IMG/VR virus record: IMGVR_UViG_3300037010_001275 | Coordinates: 30,985 to 94,984 of that record | Source of the DNA: a virus | Strand: one strand, 5' to 3' | DNA length: 64,000 nucleotides | The notes under the pieces: model-generated | The model's input: only the letters and a program-made list of their open reading frames with translations | The model's database searches: none | Told to the model about the DNA's origin: nothing | In this document: positions 41,647-49,392 of the stretch, piece after piece | Layout of the letters: every line of letters starts with the position of its first letter | How positions within the stretch are numbered: position 1 is the first letter of the stretch | Made by a program: the position numbers and the translations under genes

Positions 41647-41988
41647 TTACTTCTCAGAGATTATGACGTCGGTATATTCGAGACCGTTGTAGTTCCACAA
41701 ACCATTCTGCTTGATGACTGCAAGGTCCTCGATGACCTCCCCATCTGGAGATGCGGCGCGTAAACTCGAGTAGGTGAGCTGGACGTAGGCAAAAGGTCCG
41801 ATCTCGTCGCTCCAATTGTCATTCACAACATTTTCAAAGTGAATCCATATTGAGTGATTGCGAATCTGCTTGATCTTGATTTTTTGGATTCGGTAAATAT
41901 ACAAGATGAATTCTGCCGCGCTATAACCAAAGAACGCACCAATGAAAGCTGCTATAGCGCTGATGATGGTGATGATGATGTTATTCAT
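41647..41988 (-). CDS. Small membrane-anchored protein, 113 residues
   Basis: One or two N-terminal membrane helices (IIITIISAIAAFIGAFFGYS, AAEFILYIYRI), a basic stop (KIKIKQIRNH), then a soluble strand-rich domain ending NGLWNYNGLEYTDVIISEK. GGAGG precedes ATG 41988. It is the first gene of duplication unit A, transcribed before the 294-residue gene. A shortened relic lies in the same place in unit B (43244-43381). Confidence 0.7.
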   Translation of the reverse strand: MNNIIITIISAIAAFIGAFFGYSAAEFILYIYRIQKIKIKQIRNHSIWIHFENVVNDNWSDEIGPFAYVQLTYSSLRAASPDGEVIEDLAVIKQNGLWNYNGLEYTDVIISEK

Positions 41989-42221
41989 ACTTAACCTCCA
42001 ATATGTGATTATGCTGTGGACCGTACCAATTAGTAGTCATCGGCTACAAGACATCCGATAGAACTACAGTCTGATTATATATGTATCTATAGTTCATTGC
42101 TTGTGTCAGTTGAATGACCGATTTGCATCTATATTGTATATATTGTACACGAGGAGCTGCACTGGGTCATACAAAATGTCAATGGATTAATGATGGTTCC
42201 GCTCATAACAGGCATGGATTT

Positions 42222-42262
42222 CAAAAAAAAAAGACCGTACCCGAAATTGGGTACGGTCTTTC
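42222..42262. terminator. Bidirectional hairpin terminator (copy B)
   Basis: A-run, then GACCGTACCC / GGGTACGGTC (42233-42258). Copy of the terminator at 40597. Confidence 0.9.
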
Positions 42263-42293
42263 TTAGGCCAAATCATGCGTGTTACATGATCTT

Positions 42294-43190
42294 TCATGAT
42301 AAAAATATTTGACTAGCCGTTTTATACATCAGCGTGTATGTATACAACATGTCATATTCATCAGACTCCATGATGTTTTTTGGAATGATGAACCTGGCTC
42401 GCACTTGTTCAGGTAAACTAGGGTAAGCGTACTTTACGATATACGCTGAGGCTTGGCCTTTTTCGTCGTTAATAACAACCCCATCTTCAGGCGTTGCTTC
42501 AACAATGAATACAGTGCCATCCCTTCGCTCAACATATTGCTGCGCGAAGTATTTGTCGCCCATCCAGTCTCCATTATTATACTTAACAGCGAACCATTTA
42601 CTCTTATTTTTATCATAGAGGTTCTTGTATTTGTAAACAACGATATTGATATTTCTGGCCAAAATATCGTTGAAGGAGCCTCTCCCATTAAAACTACGCG
42701 AAAAGAAGGTCTCGAGAAGTTTGTCTTGTATGCCGTGTTTAACTGCAACGTTGCAGATAAGTTCAAGCGGGTTATCACTTGGTCCTTCTAGACGCTCGGC
42801 CATAATGGCATCTTCAAAAAGGCAGGCTTGTAGAAAGAAGTCTGCCGTATCTGAGAAATAACCATCATTAACGATTTCATTAAAATACTGTGAGTATTTC
42901 TCATGAAGTAAATTAAGGCCCTTTTGAATGGACTCGCGCCTGAAGACGACTTTCTCGCCATCCCTTGTCGTGATGATGAACTCCAATTCCGGATCTTCAT
43001 AAATCTTCGCGTAGGCATACCAAGGAAAATTGGTGCCATCATTTGGTCTTGGGGCGACCTTAATGGTCGAGAGGGATTTAACCCAATAGACACTACCGAC
43101 CTCTAATGCGGTGACCATTAGGTCAGTCACGCGCTGCGTGCTGATTTCGAAATTCTTGATAGAAAACGTGACATTGGATGTTTTGTCCAT
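42294..43190 (-). CDS. Hypothetical protein, duplicated family copy B
   Basis: 298 residues, paralogue of 40705-41589 over its whole length. Copy B has an insertion around YKYKNLYDKNKSKWFAVKYN and a different, hydrophobic end (TASQIFLS). AAGGAG precedes ATG 43190, so it is still well set up for translation. Its former upstream partner gene has decayed. Function unknown. Confidence 0.75.
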   Translation of the reverse strand: MDKTSNVTFSIKNFEISTQRVTDLMVTALEVGSVYWVKSLSTIKVAPRPNDGTNFPWYAYAKIYEDPELEFIITTRDGEKVVFRRESIQKGLNLLHEKYSQYFNEIVNDGYFSDTADFFLQACLFEDAIMAERLEGPSDNPLELICNVAVKHGIQDKLLETFFSRSFNGRGSFNDILARNINIVVYKYKNLYDKNKSKWFAVKYNNGDWMGDKYFAQQYVERRDGTVFIVEATPEDGVVINDEKGQASAYIVKYAYPSLPEQVRARFIIPKNIMESDEYDMLYTYTLMYKTASQIFLS

Positions 43191-43243
43191 AATATTCTCC
43201 TTCCTTTCTTGGTTGAAATTAGGAAAGGCTAAATGGCCTTACC

Positions 43244-43381
43244 TATTGGTAATTACGACTTCGGTATACCGAAGTCGTAAGTAATAGTTCCACAAGCCAT
43301 TTCGCTTGATGACTTCTTCATTCGGATTCAAGGTACATAAATTCGAGTAGACGAGATTGTCATACCCGAATATCTGATTGG
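43244..43381 (-). pseudogene. Relic of the 113-residue membrane gene in duplication unit B
   Basis: Read on the minus strand this gives FGYDNLVYSNLCTLNPN, EEVIKRNGLWNYYLRLRYTE and VVIT, matching FAYVQLTYSSLRAASPD, VIKQNGLWNYNGLEYTDVII of the intact copy. The N-terminal membrane part and an internal piece are deleted and no start codon remains. Confidence 0.8.
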
Positions 43382-43869
43382 GCTTCATGAACACACCAGT
43401 TAATAGTCATTAGTTATAAGACTTCTGAGGGCTACAGTTTAATTATATATGTATACGTAGTTCGCTATCTCATTTTTGTTAGTTGGACGACCAGTTCGCA
43501 TCTACATAGTACGCTGAAAAGCTACGTTGGATCATAGAAAAATGTTGATCCAAGAAACCATTATATAGCTTCTCGGTAAGAGAGCTCCGTTATTCCGAGC
43601 CAGTAGTTCGATGACGTAATAAAATACAGTTATGCTATGAACACCAAGCTGAGGGTACTAATATGAAATGACCCCAAGGCGATCACTCTGTCAATAAAGT
43701 ACTCAATAAACACGAGTAATAGCCTAAAGGCCGAGTCGGTTCTAGCTAGTCGGATGCGTCTACGTTGAACTTTTATATTAATAAGGATGGTAAGAATCTC
43801 CATTCAGAGTACCTTAAGGTACTTGAGACCACCAAATGAGCTACGTAACATGTATAGGAGGTAATCGAA
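43382..43869. other. Region without a gene before the SET-domain gene
   Basis: The left part (to about 43545) is the diverged copy of the promoter region of duplication unit A. The rest shows no coding frame. A small inverted repeat AGTACCTTAAGGTACT lies near 43808. The plus-strand promoter of the SET gene must be here but I cannot identify it with certainty. Confidence 0.5.
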
Positions 43870-44214
43870 ATGAATGTCAATGAGCAGATCGAGTGGTTGC
43901 TAAGTGAATCTTTCTATAGAGTAGGTGTATCTAATATAGCCGGTAAAGGAACCTTTGCGACTTCTTTTCTGAAGGCAGGTACGGACATCGGTGTTGCCTT
44001 CCGCAAGAAGTCTTCGACCGGGAACGCTGACAAGGACTATTCGAGGACTGAGCTAGGTGCCATGACGAACCACTCCTCCGAACCTAACATGAATGTGGTG
44101 AGAAAGGGCGACTCGTACCACTTCGTGACCAAGGTGGATATCGTTAAGGGTACCGAGCTTACCGTGAATTACAACCAATTCGATTTTGAAGGTAAAAGGG
44201 ATTTCGCTAAATGA
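43870..44214 (+). CDS. SET-domain protein
   Basis: 114 residues. GVSNIAGKGTFATSFLKAGTD matches the SET-N start (G-x-G-x-F/A), GAMTNHSSEPNMNV the NHS..N substrate/cofactor motif, and VDIVKGTELTVNYNQFDFEG the G-E-L-x-x-x-Y motif. SET domains transfer methyl groups from S-adenosylmethionine to lysines. The first motif and the NHS motif are intact, so activity is plausible; the target is unknown. Compact phage and bacterial SET proteins of this size exist. TAGGAGG precedes ATG 43870. Confidence 0.85.
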   Translation: MNVNEQIEWLLSESFYRVGVSNIAGKGTFATSFLKAGTDIGVAFRKKSSTGNADKDYSRTELGAMTNHSSEPNMNVVRKGDSYHFVTKVDIVKGTELTVNYNQFDFEGKRDFAK

Positions 44215-44300
44215 GCAAAGAAGAGATGAAGTGTAGGATCCTTGAGCTACTTGACAGGAGGGTTCTTGTCAGCTTCAACCCCACTTCTCTTGAGCAATAG
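44211..44300 (+). CDS. Small 29-residue protein coupled to the SET gene
   Basis: ATG overlaps the SET stop (ATGA). Product MSKEEMKCRILELLDRR then VLVSFNPTSLEQ. A terminator follows eight bases later. The overlap and clean end before a terminator support translation, but the length allows chance. Confidence 0.4.
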   Translation: MSKEEMKCRILELLDRRVLVSFNPTSLEQ

Positions 44301-44307
44301 ATTGGGT

Positions 44308-44345
44308 AAACCTCCTACAACCGAGAGGCTGTAGGAGGTTTCTTA
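44308..44345. terminator. Hairpin terminator between convergent genes
   Basis: AAACCTCCTACA (44308-44319) pairs with TGTAGGAGGTTT (44330-44341), followed by TCTTATATTT. Serves the SET unit and the convergent beta' gene. Confidence 0.85.
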
Positions 44346-45722
44346 TATTTCTGTCATGAACTCTTCGATGTCGAAGGTTCCAGTCTTCACAGAGAGGCTG
44401 TGGAATGCTTTAAGGGATGCGTTCAGCAATGCTGAACCAATGCTCGAGGAGGTCAGGCCAATGTTCTTGATACCGAGCTTGCCGATCATTTCGCCGGAGC
44501 ACTTGGAGCAGATCTTCGGGGTCTGGCAGAAGAACGGCGTACGCATGTCAACGGTCTTACCAACGTAACGACTCTTCGCGTCACGATCTAACAGAACAAG
44601 CTGCCCGCGTTCGACGATGTATCTGTATAAGTAGTCGTTGTAGTTCTTGTCATCCAACGTGACCTTGATCGTGTATGGAGTACCGCAGTCGGTGCCGGGA
44701 GCGTCGGCCACGACCGACTGGAAGCCAGCGTTGAACTGTTTGACCTTGTAGCCGCCTAGACGAGTGTCGATGGCGCGACCAAGAGAGCCTTGCACGGCAA
44801 TGTCGCCAGCTATCACAATCTCCTTCTTGGAAACTCCCTCGACAAGCGAGCTCGTGGCGATCGTGTACTGCGAGGCATCGTCCGATTTAGCTACGACTCC
44901 ACGGGCAATGGCGGTGGTCTTGTAGTTGCTGTTAAAACTCCCGTTCACGCCAGAGTCGAAGATCATCTTCCCGGTTGAACCCTTCTCGTCGAGAATCTGG
45001 GCAGCCTGCTTTAGGATCTTCGGCTCGACCACGTTATTGTATGCGATCACGTCATTGTTATCGATGATGTCCTTGTTCTCCTTGAAGACGTCCTCGCGGA
45101 TCTTCTTGATTTCTTTGGTCGGGCTCATCGACAACATGTCCATCGATGGGGTCATATACGGCACGAGCGTGAAGCTGAGCCAGTTAAAATTATCAATGAA
45201 TTGCTGCATAGCGTACGCCGTGATCTTACCGTCCACGAAGAGATCAGCCATCTCCTTGTAGATCTTCTCCATGTCCCCTGCGGTGAGCGTAAAGTTCTTG
45301 TAGGTTACGAACTGTTTGATGTCCACATCAAAGGCATAGTTGGCTTGAAACTTCTTCTTCGCCAGCTCGGCGTTAATCTCTTGAGCCGTCTTCTCATCCT
45401 TCGCCATCATCTTGGTGGCTTGATCACGGGCAGCGATGTCCTCCTTGCTGAAATTATCACTCGACATGTCCATGATATTGTATGTGACGAGGTTAAAGAT
45501 CAGACGACCGAAGGTTGTCTCTTGACCGTAGAGATCTTTGGCATTCTTAAAGGCGTTGAATTCGGATTCAGCCTCTTTGAGGATCTGTTCGTCAAGCACG
45601 ATCTTCGTGTTGGGTTCGAGGTGCCCGCGATCGCTCCCGGTGTTGAACACCTTATGGAGGAAGGCGCGGTCAATCATCGACGCCTTCAGTGCTAGGATCT
45701 GCCTCAGACTTTCTTTATCCAT
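44343..45722 (-). CDS. Phage RNA polymerase beta' subunit, C-terminal part
   Basis: 459 residues. GSLGRAIDTRLGGYKVKQFN corresponds to the trigger loop/helix region of beta' (G-x-x-D-T-A...GY-x-x-R). ADAPGTDCGT matches the conserved DCGT that follows it. FCQTPKICSKCSGEMIGKLG is the second zinc-binding segment, and IGLTSSSIGSALLNASLKAF replaces [22 protein letters not shown]. It completes beta' with the N-terminal part at 7236. The start is ATG 45722 with GGAG; upstream in-frame ATGs cross a terminator. Genes for the polymerase parts are spread over 38 kb. Confidence 0.85.
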   Translation of the reverse strand: MDKESLRQILALKASMIDRAFLHKVFNTGSDRGHLEPNTKIVLDEQILKEAESEFNAFKNAKDLYGQETTFGRLIFNLVTYNIMDMSSDNFSKEDIAARDQATKMMAKDEKTAQEINAELAKKKFQANYAFDVDIKQFVTYKNFTLTAGDMEKIYKEMADLFVDGKITAYAMQQFIDNFNWLSFTLVPYMTPSMDMLSMSPTKEIKKIREDVFKENKDIIDNNDVIAYNNVVEPKILKQAAQILDEKGSTGKMIFDSGVNGSFNSNYKTTAIARGVVAKSDDASQYTIATSSLVEGVSKKEIVIAGDIAVQGSLGRAIDTRLGGYKVKQFNAGFQSVVADAPGTDCGTPYTIKVTLDDKNYNDYLYRYIVERGQLVLLDRDAKSRYVGKTVDMRTPFFCQTPKICSKCSGEMIGKLGIKNIGLTSSSIGSALLNASLKAFHSLSVKTGTFDIEEFMTEI

Positions 45723-45760
45723 TTCGATTCTCCATATACAACTAATAGGCTGTTCCATAT

Positions 45761-45804
45761 AAAAAAAAGGGGAGTTCGCCCGAAGTATTCTACCTCGAGC
45801 AAAC
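45761..45804 (-). terminator. Hairpin terminator upstream of the beta'-C gene
   Basis: On the minus strand GTTTGCTCGA pairs with TCGGGCGAAC (two G.U pairs) and is followed by TCCCC and eight T. It ends the small gene unit 46060-45854, leaving only about 40 bases for the promoter of beta'-C, where TTGTATATGG is the only AT-rich candidate. Confidence 0.75.
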
Positions 45805-45853
45805 TTTATCATTCTTAATGATATTCCCCTAAACCTCTCGCCATCTGATTCTC

Positions 45854-46060
45854 TCAGTCGTTGCTGAAAGATTTTTTTCGCTTTAGACGAATCTGACTCG
45901 CACGGGATAGATTCGATGCGGTCTTTAACATATTACCTCTTCGACGCACTACGGTGCCGGAGCACGGCATGACACCATGTTTTCCTGATGGTTGTTGGTT
46001 TATTGCTATTTTCAGTGGGTCATTACCCACTGAGAGCTGACCTGCCAAATACGCTAACAT
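45854..46060 (-). CDS. Small basic protein, 68 residues
   Basis: Very basic product ending SRASQIRLKRKKSFSND; starts MLAYLAGQLSVGNDPLKIAI. GAGG precedes ATG 46060 and a promoter-like element lies 35 bases upstream. With the terminator at 45761 this is a complete small transcription unit. Function unknown; could bind nucleic acid. Confidence 0.55.
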   Translation of the reverse strand: MLAYLAGQLSVGNDPLKIAINQQPSGKHGVMPCSGTVVRRRGNMLKTASNLSRASQIRLKRKKSFSND

Positions 46061-46094
46061 GTCGTTGCACCTCTTTCTTTAGTGATTGTAGGCA

Positions 46095-46107
46095 AGATAA
46101 TAATATC
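46095..46107 (-). promoter_or_regulatory. TATATTA-like promoter
   Basis: Minus strand CAGATATTATTATCTTG, matching the ATATTATT core of the other elements and its TCTTG flank seen also at 40558. Confidence 0.5.
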
Positions 46108-46164
46108 TGAACAACTGAGGTGCAATTACGTTTCCTCATGGCAACGTTGCCATGAGGAGATCCG

Positions 46165-46989
46165 TCAGCGGTTCTTAATTCGATCGGCCTCCGTTGCAAG
46201 GCCCTGACGTATTGTCAGGTCCCCGGTGATAAGGTTGGACTTGAGACCAGCACCGATAAGGAACACATCGAGCGTATTGAGGGCTTGACCCGAGTGAAGT
46301 ACCTTGTTCTCATAGCTGGAAACGGATGCCGTCCCGAGAGCCGAGATCTCAGATTGCATCTGGAGCTTATGGTGCAGGTTGTCTGCCCGTGCCCCTAGTA
46401 GCTCCTTGATGATGTAATTGTCTGCTTCGATACCCAGAGCACTGTTGACGATCTCCTGCTCCTGTGAGAACTCGTCGGTCGCGTTGTTCGTCGCGGCCAG
46501 CAGGGCGAGGGTGTCGGAGTCAGTAAGACGACCCGTCTTCTCGCGATCATTCAGGGAGCCAGTCAGCTTCGAGCGGGCACCGGCCTTCATGATGTCGATG
46601 TTGGAGCGGTTCTTCTTGGAGAGAATCTGCTGCATCCGCTTGATGTGGACGTACATGACTGGGACACGGAATTTCGATCGAATCGGAGTGCCATCTGGCG
46701 ACATGTGGCGGATGTAGACGTACTCCTCCAGCGGCACTTTGAGGTAATTTGCCGCGTTTTGGATGGAGTCCATTGTCACAGGCTTCTTGTCGTAAAGGTC
46801 CATCTCGACATAGAAGTTGGCATTCAAGTCGGACTTCATGCGCCGGAAATATGCCTCGAATTGCGTGTCCGACATCTCCTTGAACATCGTTTTGTACTTG
46901 TCTGCGTTCTTTCCGCTCGGATCGAGGAGGCGGAGGGTCTTGTCGACCTTCTCCTCCACGGCCTTGCGTTTCTGCTTACTTATCGCCAT
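46165..46989 (-). CDS. RNA polymerase beta C-terminal-like protein (paralogue)
   Basis: 274 residues. [20 protein letters not shown] resembles the beta segment [40 protein letters not shown] parallels the RFGEMEVWALEAYG motif and the phage's own RFGEQELFNMLLLANKED. Farther on, [20 protein letters not shown] parallels NAAQVIRSFFAGIGITLESD in exon 2 of the beta gene. So this looks like a separate copy of the beta C-terminal region. It may belong to a second phage polymerase or be an accessory factor. AAGGAG precedes ATG 46989. Confidence 0.55.
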   Translation of the reverse strand: [274 protein letters not shown]

Positions 46990-47461
46990 CTTTGTGCTCC
47001 TTTTTTCGAAGAGACATCATGTCCCTCAGTCGACTTTCGACCCTACGCAAAGAATGCCGCATCCCCTCAGCAATACCGAGCTGAAAGACGACATCAGTGT
47101 ACAGGTTGCGGAGCGGAAGGTCCGTGACAAACTCCAGCTGGTTGGCGGCTGGAGAAGTTTCACTTTTTACAGTCTTTAGCAACGATTCAAGTTCATCTTC
47201 GGTGATCGGTGTATCAGACCTATCGAAATCATCGCCAATCTTCTGGTCTACCCTCGAGTTGTCATCGTCCCCGACCGGCAGAATCTCTTCGAATCGTATA
47301 GGAGGAAGCTTGTTGATAGCCTTAACATTAGAGCGAATAAGCCCCTCAAGATCCATTGAGGGAAGCGCGGCCAGCTGTGTCTTGATGCGTTCTTTATGAG
47401 CAAAGCCCCTCATGCTGCCGCAACATTCGTTATCCAGACGTTTTAATTTTTTCATATTCAT
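46976..47461 (-). CDS. Hypothetical protein, 161 residues
   Basis: Basic N-terminus (MNMKKLKRLDNECCGSMRGF), acidic middle (PVGDDDNSRVDQKIGDDFDR) and a helical basic end (RHSLRRVESRLRDMMSLRKK). Overlaps the beta-C-like gene by 14 bases, suggesting coupled translation and perhaps a complex with it. No family recognised. Confidence 0.65.
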   Translation of the reverse strand: MNMKKLKRLDNECCGSMRGFAHKERIKTQLAALPSMDLEGLIRSNVKAINKLPPIRFEEILPVGDDDNSRVDQKIGDDFDRSDTPITEDELESLLKTVKSETSPAANQLEFVTDLPLRNLYTDVVFQLGIAEGMRHSLRRVESRLRDMMSLRKKEHKDGDK

Positions 47462-47465
47462 CTAT

Positions 47466-48623
47466 TTACCTGCATTTGTGAAGAACTATGAGGTATACGA
47501 AGTACGAATATAGAGCATTGCGGTATTGCATTTTGGTAGCGATGCGGTTGGTTTGGACGTACCTCGAGCAGTGAGTAGTAAGGAGCTTATCGAGGATATC
47601 CTTCAAAGCGAGCAGGTCCTCGTTCGTGGTATTCGACACTGAGATCTGGCGGAGCGCAATAACTGCAAAGTCCTTGGAGCAAACTCGTTCAAAGATTGTC
47701 GGATTGCCCTCGCCGATCACATTGAATAGATTCAACATCATCGAGGATATCGTGGTAGGGTCCTCTTTCGTACGAATCTCATTGATCGTCTGATAGACCG
47801 TCGTAAACGACAGGTTGTTCTTTTCCGAAACGATACGTACGAGGCCCATATTGACTTTGTATGCCACGAAGTCATGCGTCACGCCGTTGGCCAGCGATTG
47901 GATAGTCTCGGACAGGTTACCCTTATCCACCATGTCACCTTCATCATCGAAGCTTCGCTCGGTGTTGAGGTAGTTCTTCTGGTCGCGGTTGCGGTAGAAC
48001 TCTTCGGCGATAGAGTTCATAATCTTGCCGATCCGGTTCTCCATCTGTGGAACGTACACAAGAAAGACCTCGTCATCGCCCTTGGCGAGTTGCTGCTTAT
48101 ACGTATCGTGGGACGTCATAACAGTGTCTTTGATGACGTTGTAGTTGTTTTGCAGCTTCTTGTACTTGAACTTGTCGCTCAAGTTGTTGATCGTGTACGC
48201 CATGATGTTCGGGTTCGGCTCGAACGGGAAGCTGCGCCGCTGCCGGGACGAAAAGAACTTCATAGCGAGGTACATGATCAGGAGCTCGCATTCGCGGTCC
48301 TTCTTCTGCAGCATAGCCTCGCGGATGCACAGAACGGACAGAATGACGAACGGCGTATTGAGAAGCTTCCAGCTTTTCTCAATCACGGTGACCTTGGAGA
48401 GTTCATGTTCGACCTCTTCTGGCTGGATGCCTGTGAAGGTAAAGATGATCTCTTGGTCCTGATTACCGAAGATTAGTCGCTTGCCGGGGTTCGAGTCAAA
48501 GATAATCTCATGGTTACGGTCGAAGTATTTCTGGATCCCGGCGATGACGTTCCTCATCCGGGTCGGGTCGGAAACCGCGCTCTTGACGCGCTGTCCGAAC
48601 GCATTCAGTAGGATGGTTGACAT
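47466..48623 (-). CDS. Hypothetical protein, 385 residues
   Basis: Soluble, mainly helical, starting MSTILLNAFGQRVKSAV. It has a beta insert (EIIFTFTGIQPEEVEHELSK). No catalytic motif recognised. Transcribed just before 47461-46976 and the beta-C-like gene, so it could belong to a transcription-related complex; that is inference from position only. Confidence 0.7.
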   Translation of the reverse strand: MSTILLNAFGQRVKSAVSDPTRMRNVIAGIQKYFDRNHEIIFDSNPGKRLIFGNQDQEIIFTFTGIQPEEVEHELSKVTVIEKSWKLLNTPFVILSVLCIREAMLQKKDRECELLIMYLAMKFFSSRQRRSFPFEPNPNIMAYTINNLSDKFKYKKLQNNYNVIKDTVMTSHDTYKQQLAKGDDEVFLVYVPQMENRIGKIMNSIAEEFYRNRDQKNYLNTERSFDDEGDMVDKGNLSETIQSLANGVTHDFVAYKVNMGLVRIVSEKNNLSFTTVYQTINEIRTKEDPTTISSMMLNLFNVIGEGNPTIFERVCSKDFAVIALRQISVSNTTNEDLLALKDILDKLLTTHCSRYVQTNRIATKMQYRNALYSYFVYLIVLHKCR

Positions 48624-48919
48624 CGTTGTTTCCCATTGGGTAGGTGACTAATTGACTGTTGCCGTGGATGAAATCCTTTGCCCAGATCTCGTCATTGACT
48701 GCATATACAGAACTAGCAAATGCTAGTTCCGTCTTTTTTGCTTTACTAATACCGCAGTTTTCTAGCCTTTCATCCTCTTCCTATAATATAGCATACAGTA
48801 GTTTATCAACTAGTAACGTTCCTGATGCTTATACCAGATTTCACGAATCTCATTTGGATTTTCTTTGTGGTTTATAACTACATAGCAGTCATTATGTGAG
48901 CATTCGAACAAAATAAATA
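48624..48919. other. Intergenic region upstream of 48623, with promoter-like element
   Basis: On the minus strand TGCTATATTATAGG (about 48780-48792) is a TATATTA-type element, 160 bases before the gene. Between them a minus frame without start codon reads coding-like (KTELAFASSVYAVNDEIWAK) and may be a gene relic. A short hairpin AACTAGCAAATGCTAGTT followed by CCGTCTTTTTT (plus strand, about 48711-48740) is also present. Confidence 0.4.
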
Positions 48920-48956
48920 AAAACCCCTTGGTCAAAGCCAAGGGGTGTCATTTTTT
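48920..48956 (-). terminator. Terminator downstream of the tRNA genes
   Basis: CCCCTTGG (48924-48931) pairs with CCAAGGGG (48938-48945). On the minus strand it is followed by TTTTTATTTATTT and on the plus strand by TGTCATTTTTT. Confidence 0.85.
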
Positions 48957-48958
48957 AG

Positions 48959-49029
48959 AGGTCCTACTCGGAATCGAACCAAGATTTACGCATTATAAGT
49001 GCGATGCTCGACCTTCGAGCTATAAGAGC
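48959..49029 (-). tRNA. tRNA-Ile (anticodon UAU)
   Basis: Cloverleaf with D stem GCTC/GAGC, anticodon loop CTTATAA (anticodon TAT, reading AUA) on a CGCA/TGCG stem, and T arm CTTGG-TTCGATT-CCGAG. The acceptor GCTCTTA/TAGGACC has one C.C mismatch. CCA is not encoded. The rare AUA-reading tRNA is a common phage-carried species. Confidence 0.8.
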
Positions 49030-49044
49030 AGCTGCTAGTATTTC

Positions 49045-49120
49045 TGGTACAGCATACGAGATTCGAACTCGTGTGACCTGCGTGAAAGACAGGTATCCTA
49101 GACCACTAGATGAACGCTGC
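49045..49120 (-). tRNA. tRNA-Glu (anticodon UUC)
   Basis: Acceptor GCAGCGT/ATGCTGT with two G.U pairs, D stem ATC/GAT, anticodon loop CTTTCAC on CCTGT/GCAGG, T arm ACGAG-TTCGAAT-CTCGT, and encoded ACCA end. Confidence 0.9.
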
Positions 49121-49127
49121 AAGAAAA

Positions 49128-49217
49128 TGGCGGAGAAGGCGAGATTCGAACTCGCGACAAGGTTGCCCCTGTGCCACCTTTCCAGGGTGGTGACTTAAAC
49201 CGCTCATCCACCTCTCC
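49128..49217 (-). tRNA. tRNA-Ser (anticodon GGA)
   Basis: Acceptor GGAGAGG/CTTCTCC, anticodon loop CTGGAAA on a CACC/GGTG stem, long variable arm, T arm with GTTCGAATC, and encoded GCCA end. The long variable arm fits serine. Confidence 0.9.
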
Positions 49218-49309
49218 GGATGACCAGTACCGTATACTCTTTCAGTTGTATGGTAACTTTTAAGATCCATCTTAAAGACATTAGTTGAGCTAACTTCAAA
49301 AAAAAAAGA

Positions 49310-49382
49310 TGGAGAGAGTTAGATTTAAACTAGCGAAGCTAAGATGGTAAATTTACGGTTTTAGTCAATCACTCATTTTTCC
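49310..49382 (-). pseudogene. Decayed tRNA-Tyr-like sequence
   Basis: Ends with T arm GCTAG-TTTAAAT-CTAAC and acceptor strand TCTCTCC. The 5' strand GGAAAAA differs from the expected GGAGAGA by two G-to-A changes. CCGTAAA resembles a GUA anticodon loop with T33 changed to C and a broken stem, and the D loop is shortened. TTAGCTTCGCTAG looks like a variable arm. Followed by a ten-T run on the minus strand. Confidence 0.45.
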
Positions 49383-49392
49383 AAGTACTCTG

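Larger units (their letters stand above)
40597..43545. repeat. Diverged tandem duplication of a two-gene module
   Basis: Unit A (about 40597-42190) and unit B (about 42222-43545) have the same order: terminator, 294/298-residue paralogue, 113-residue membrane gene (intact in A, relic in B), then a similar upstream region (GATTATATATGTAT.TA / AATTATATATGTATACG blocks at about 42074 and 43440). Protein copies are clearly related but well diverged, so the event is old. Unit B lost most of the small gene. Confidence 0.85.

Noticed and set aside
48659-48877. 72-codon plus-strand Ser-rich frame
   Set aside because: No binding site, crosses a promoter-like element and a hairpin, and is opposite a coding-like minus-strand relic.
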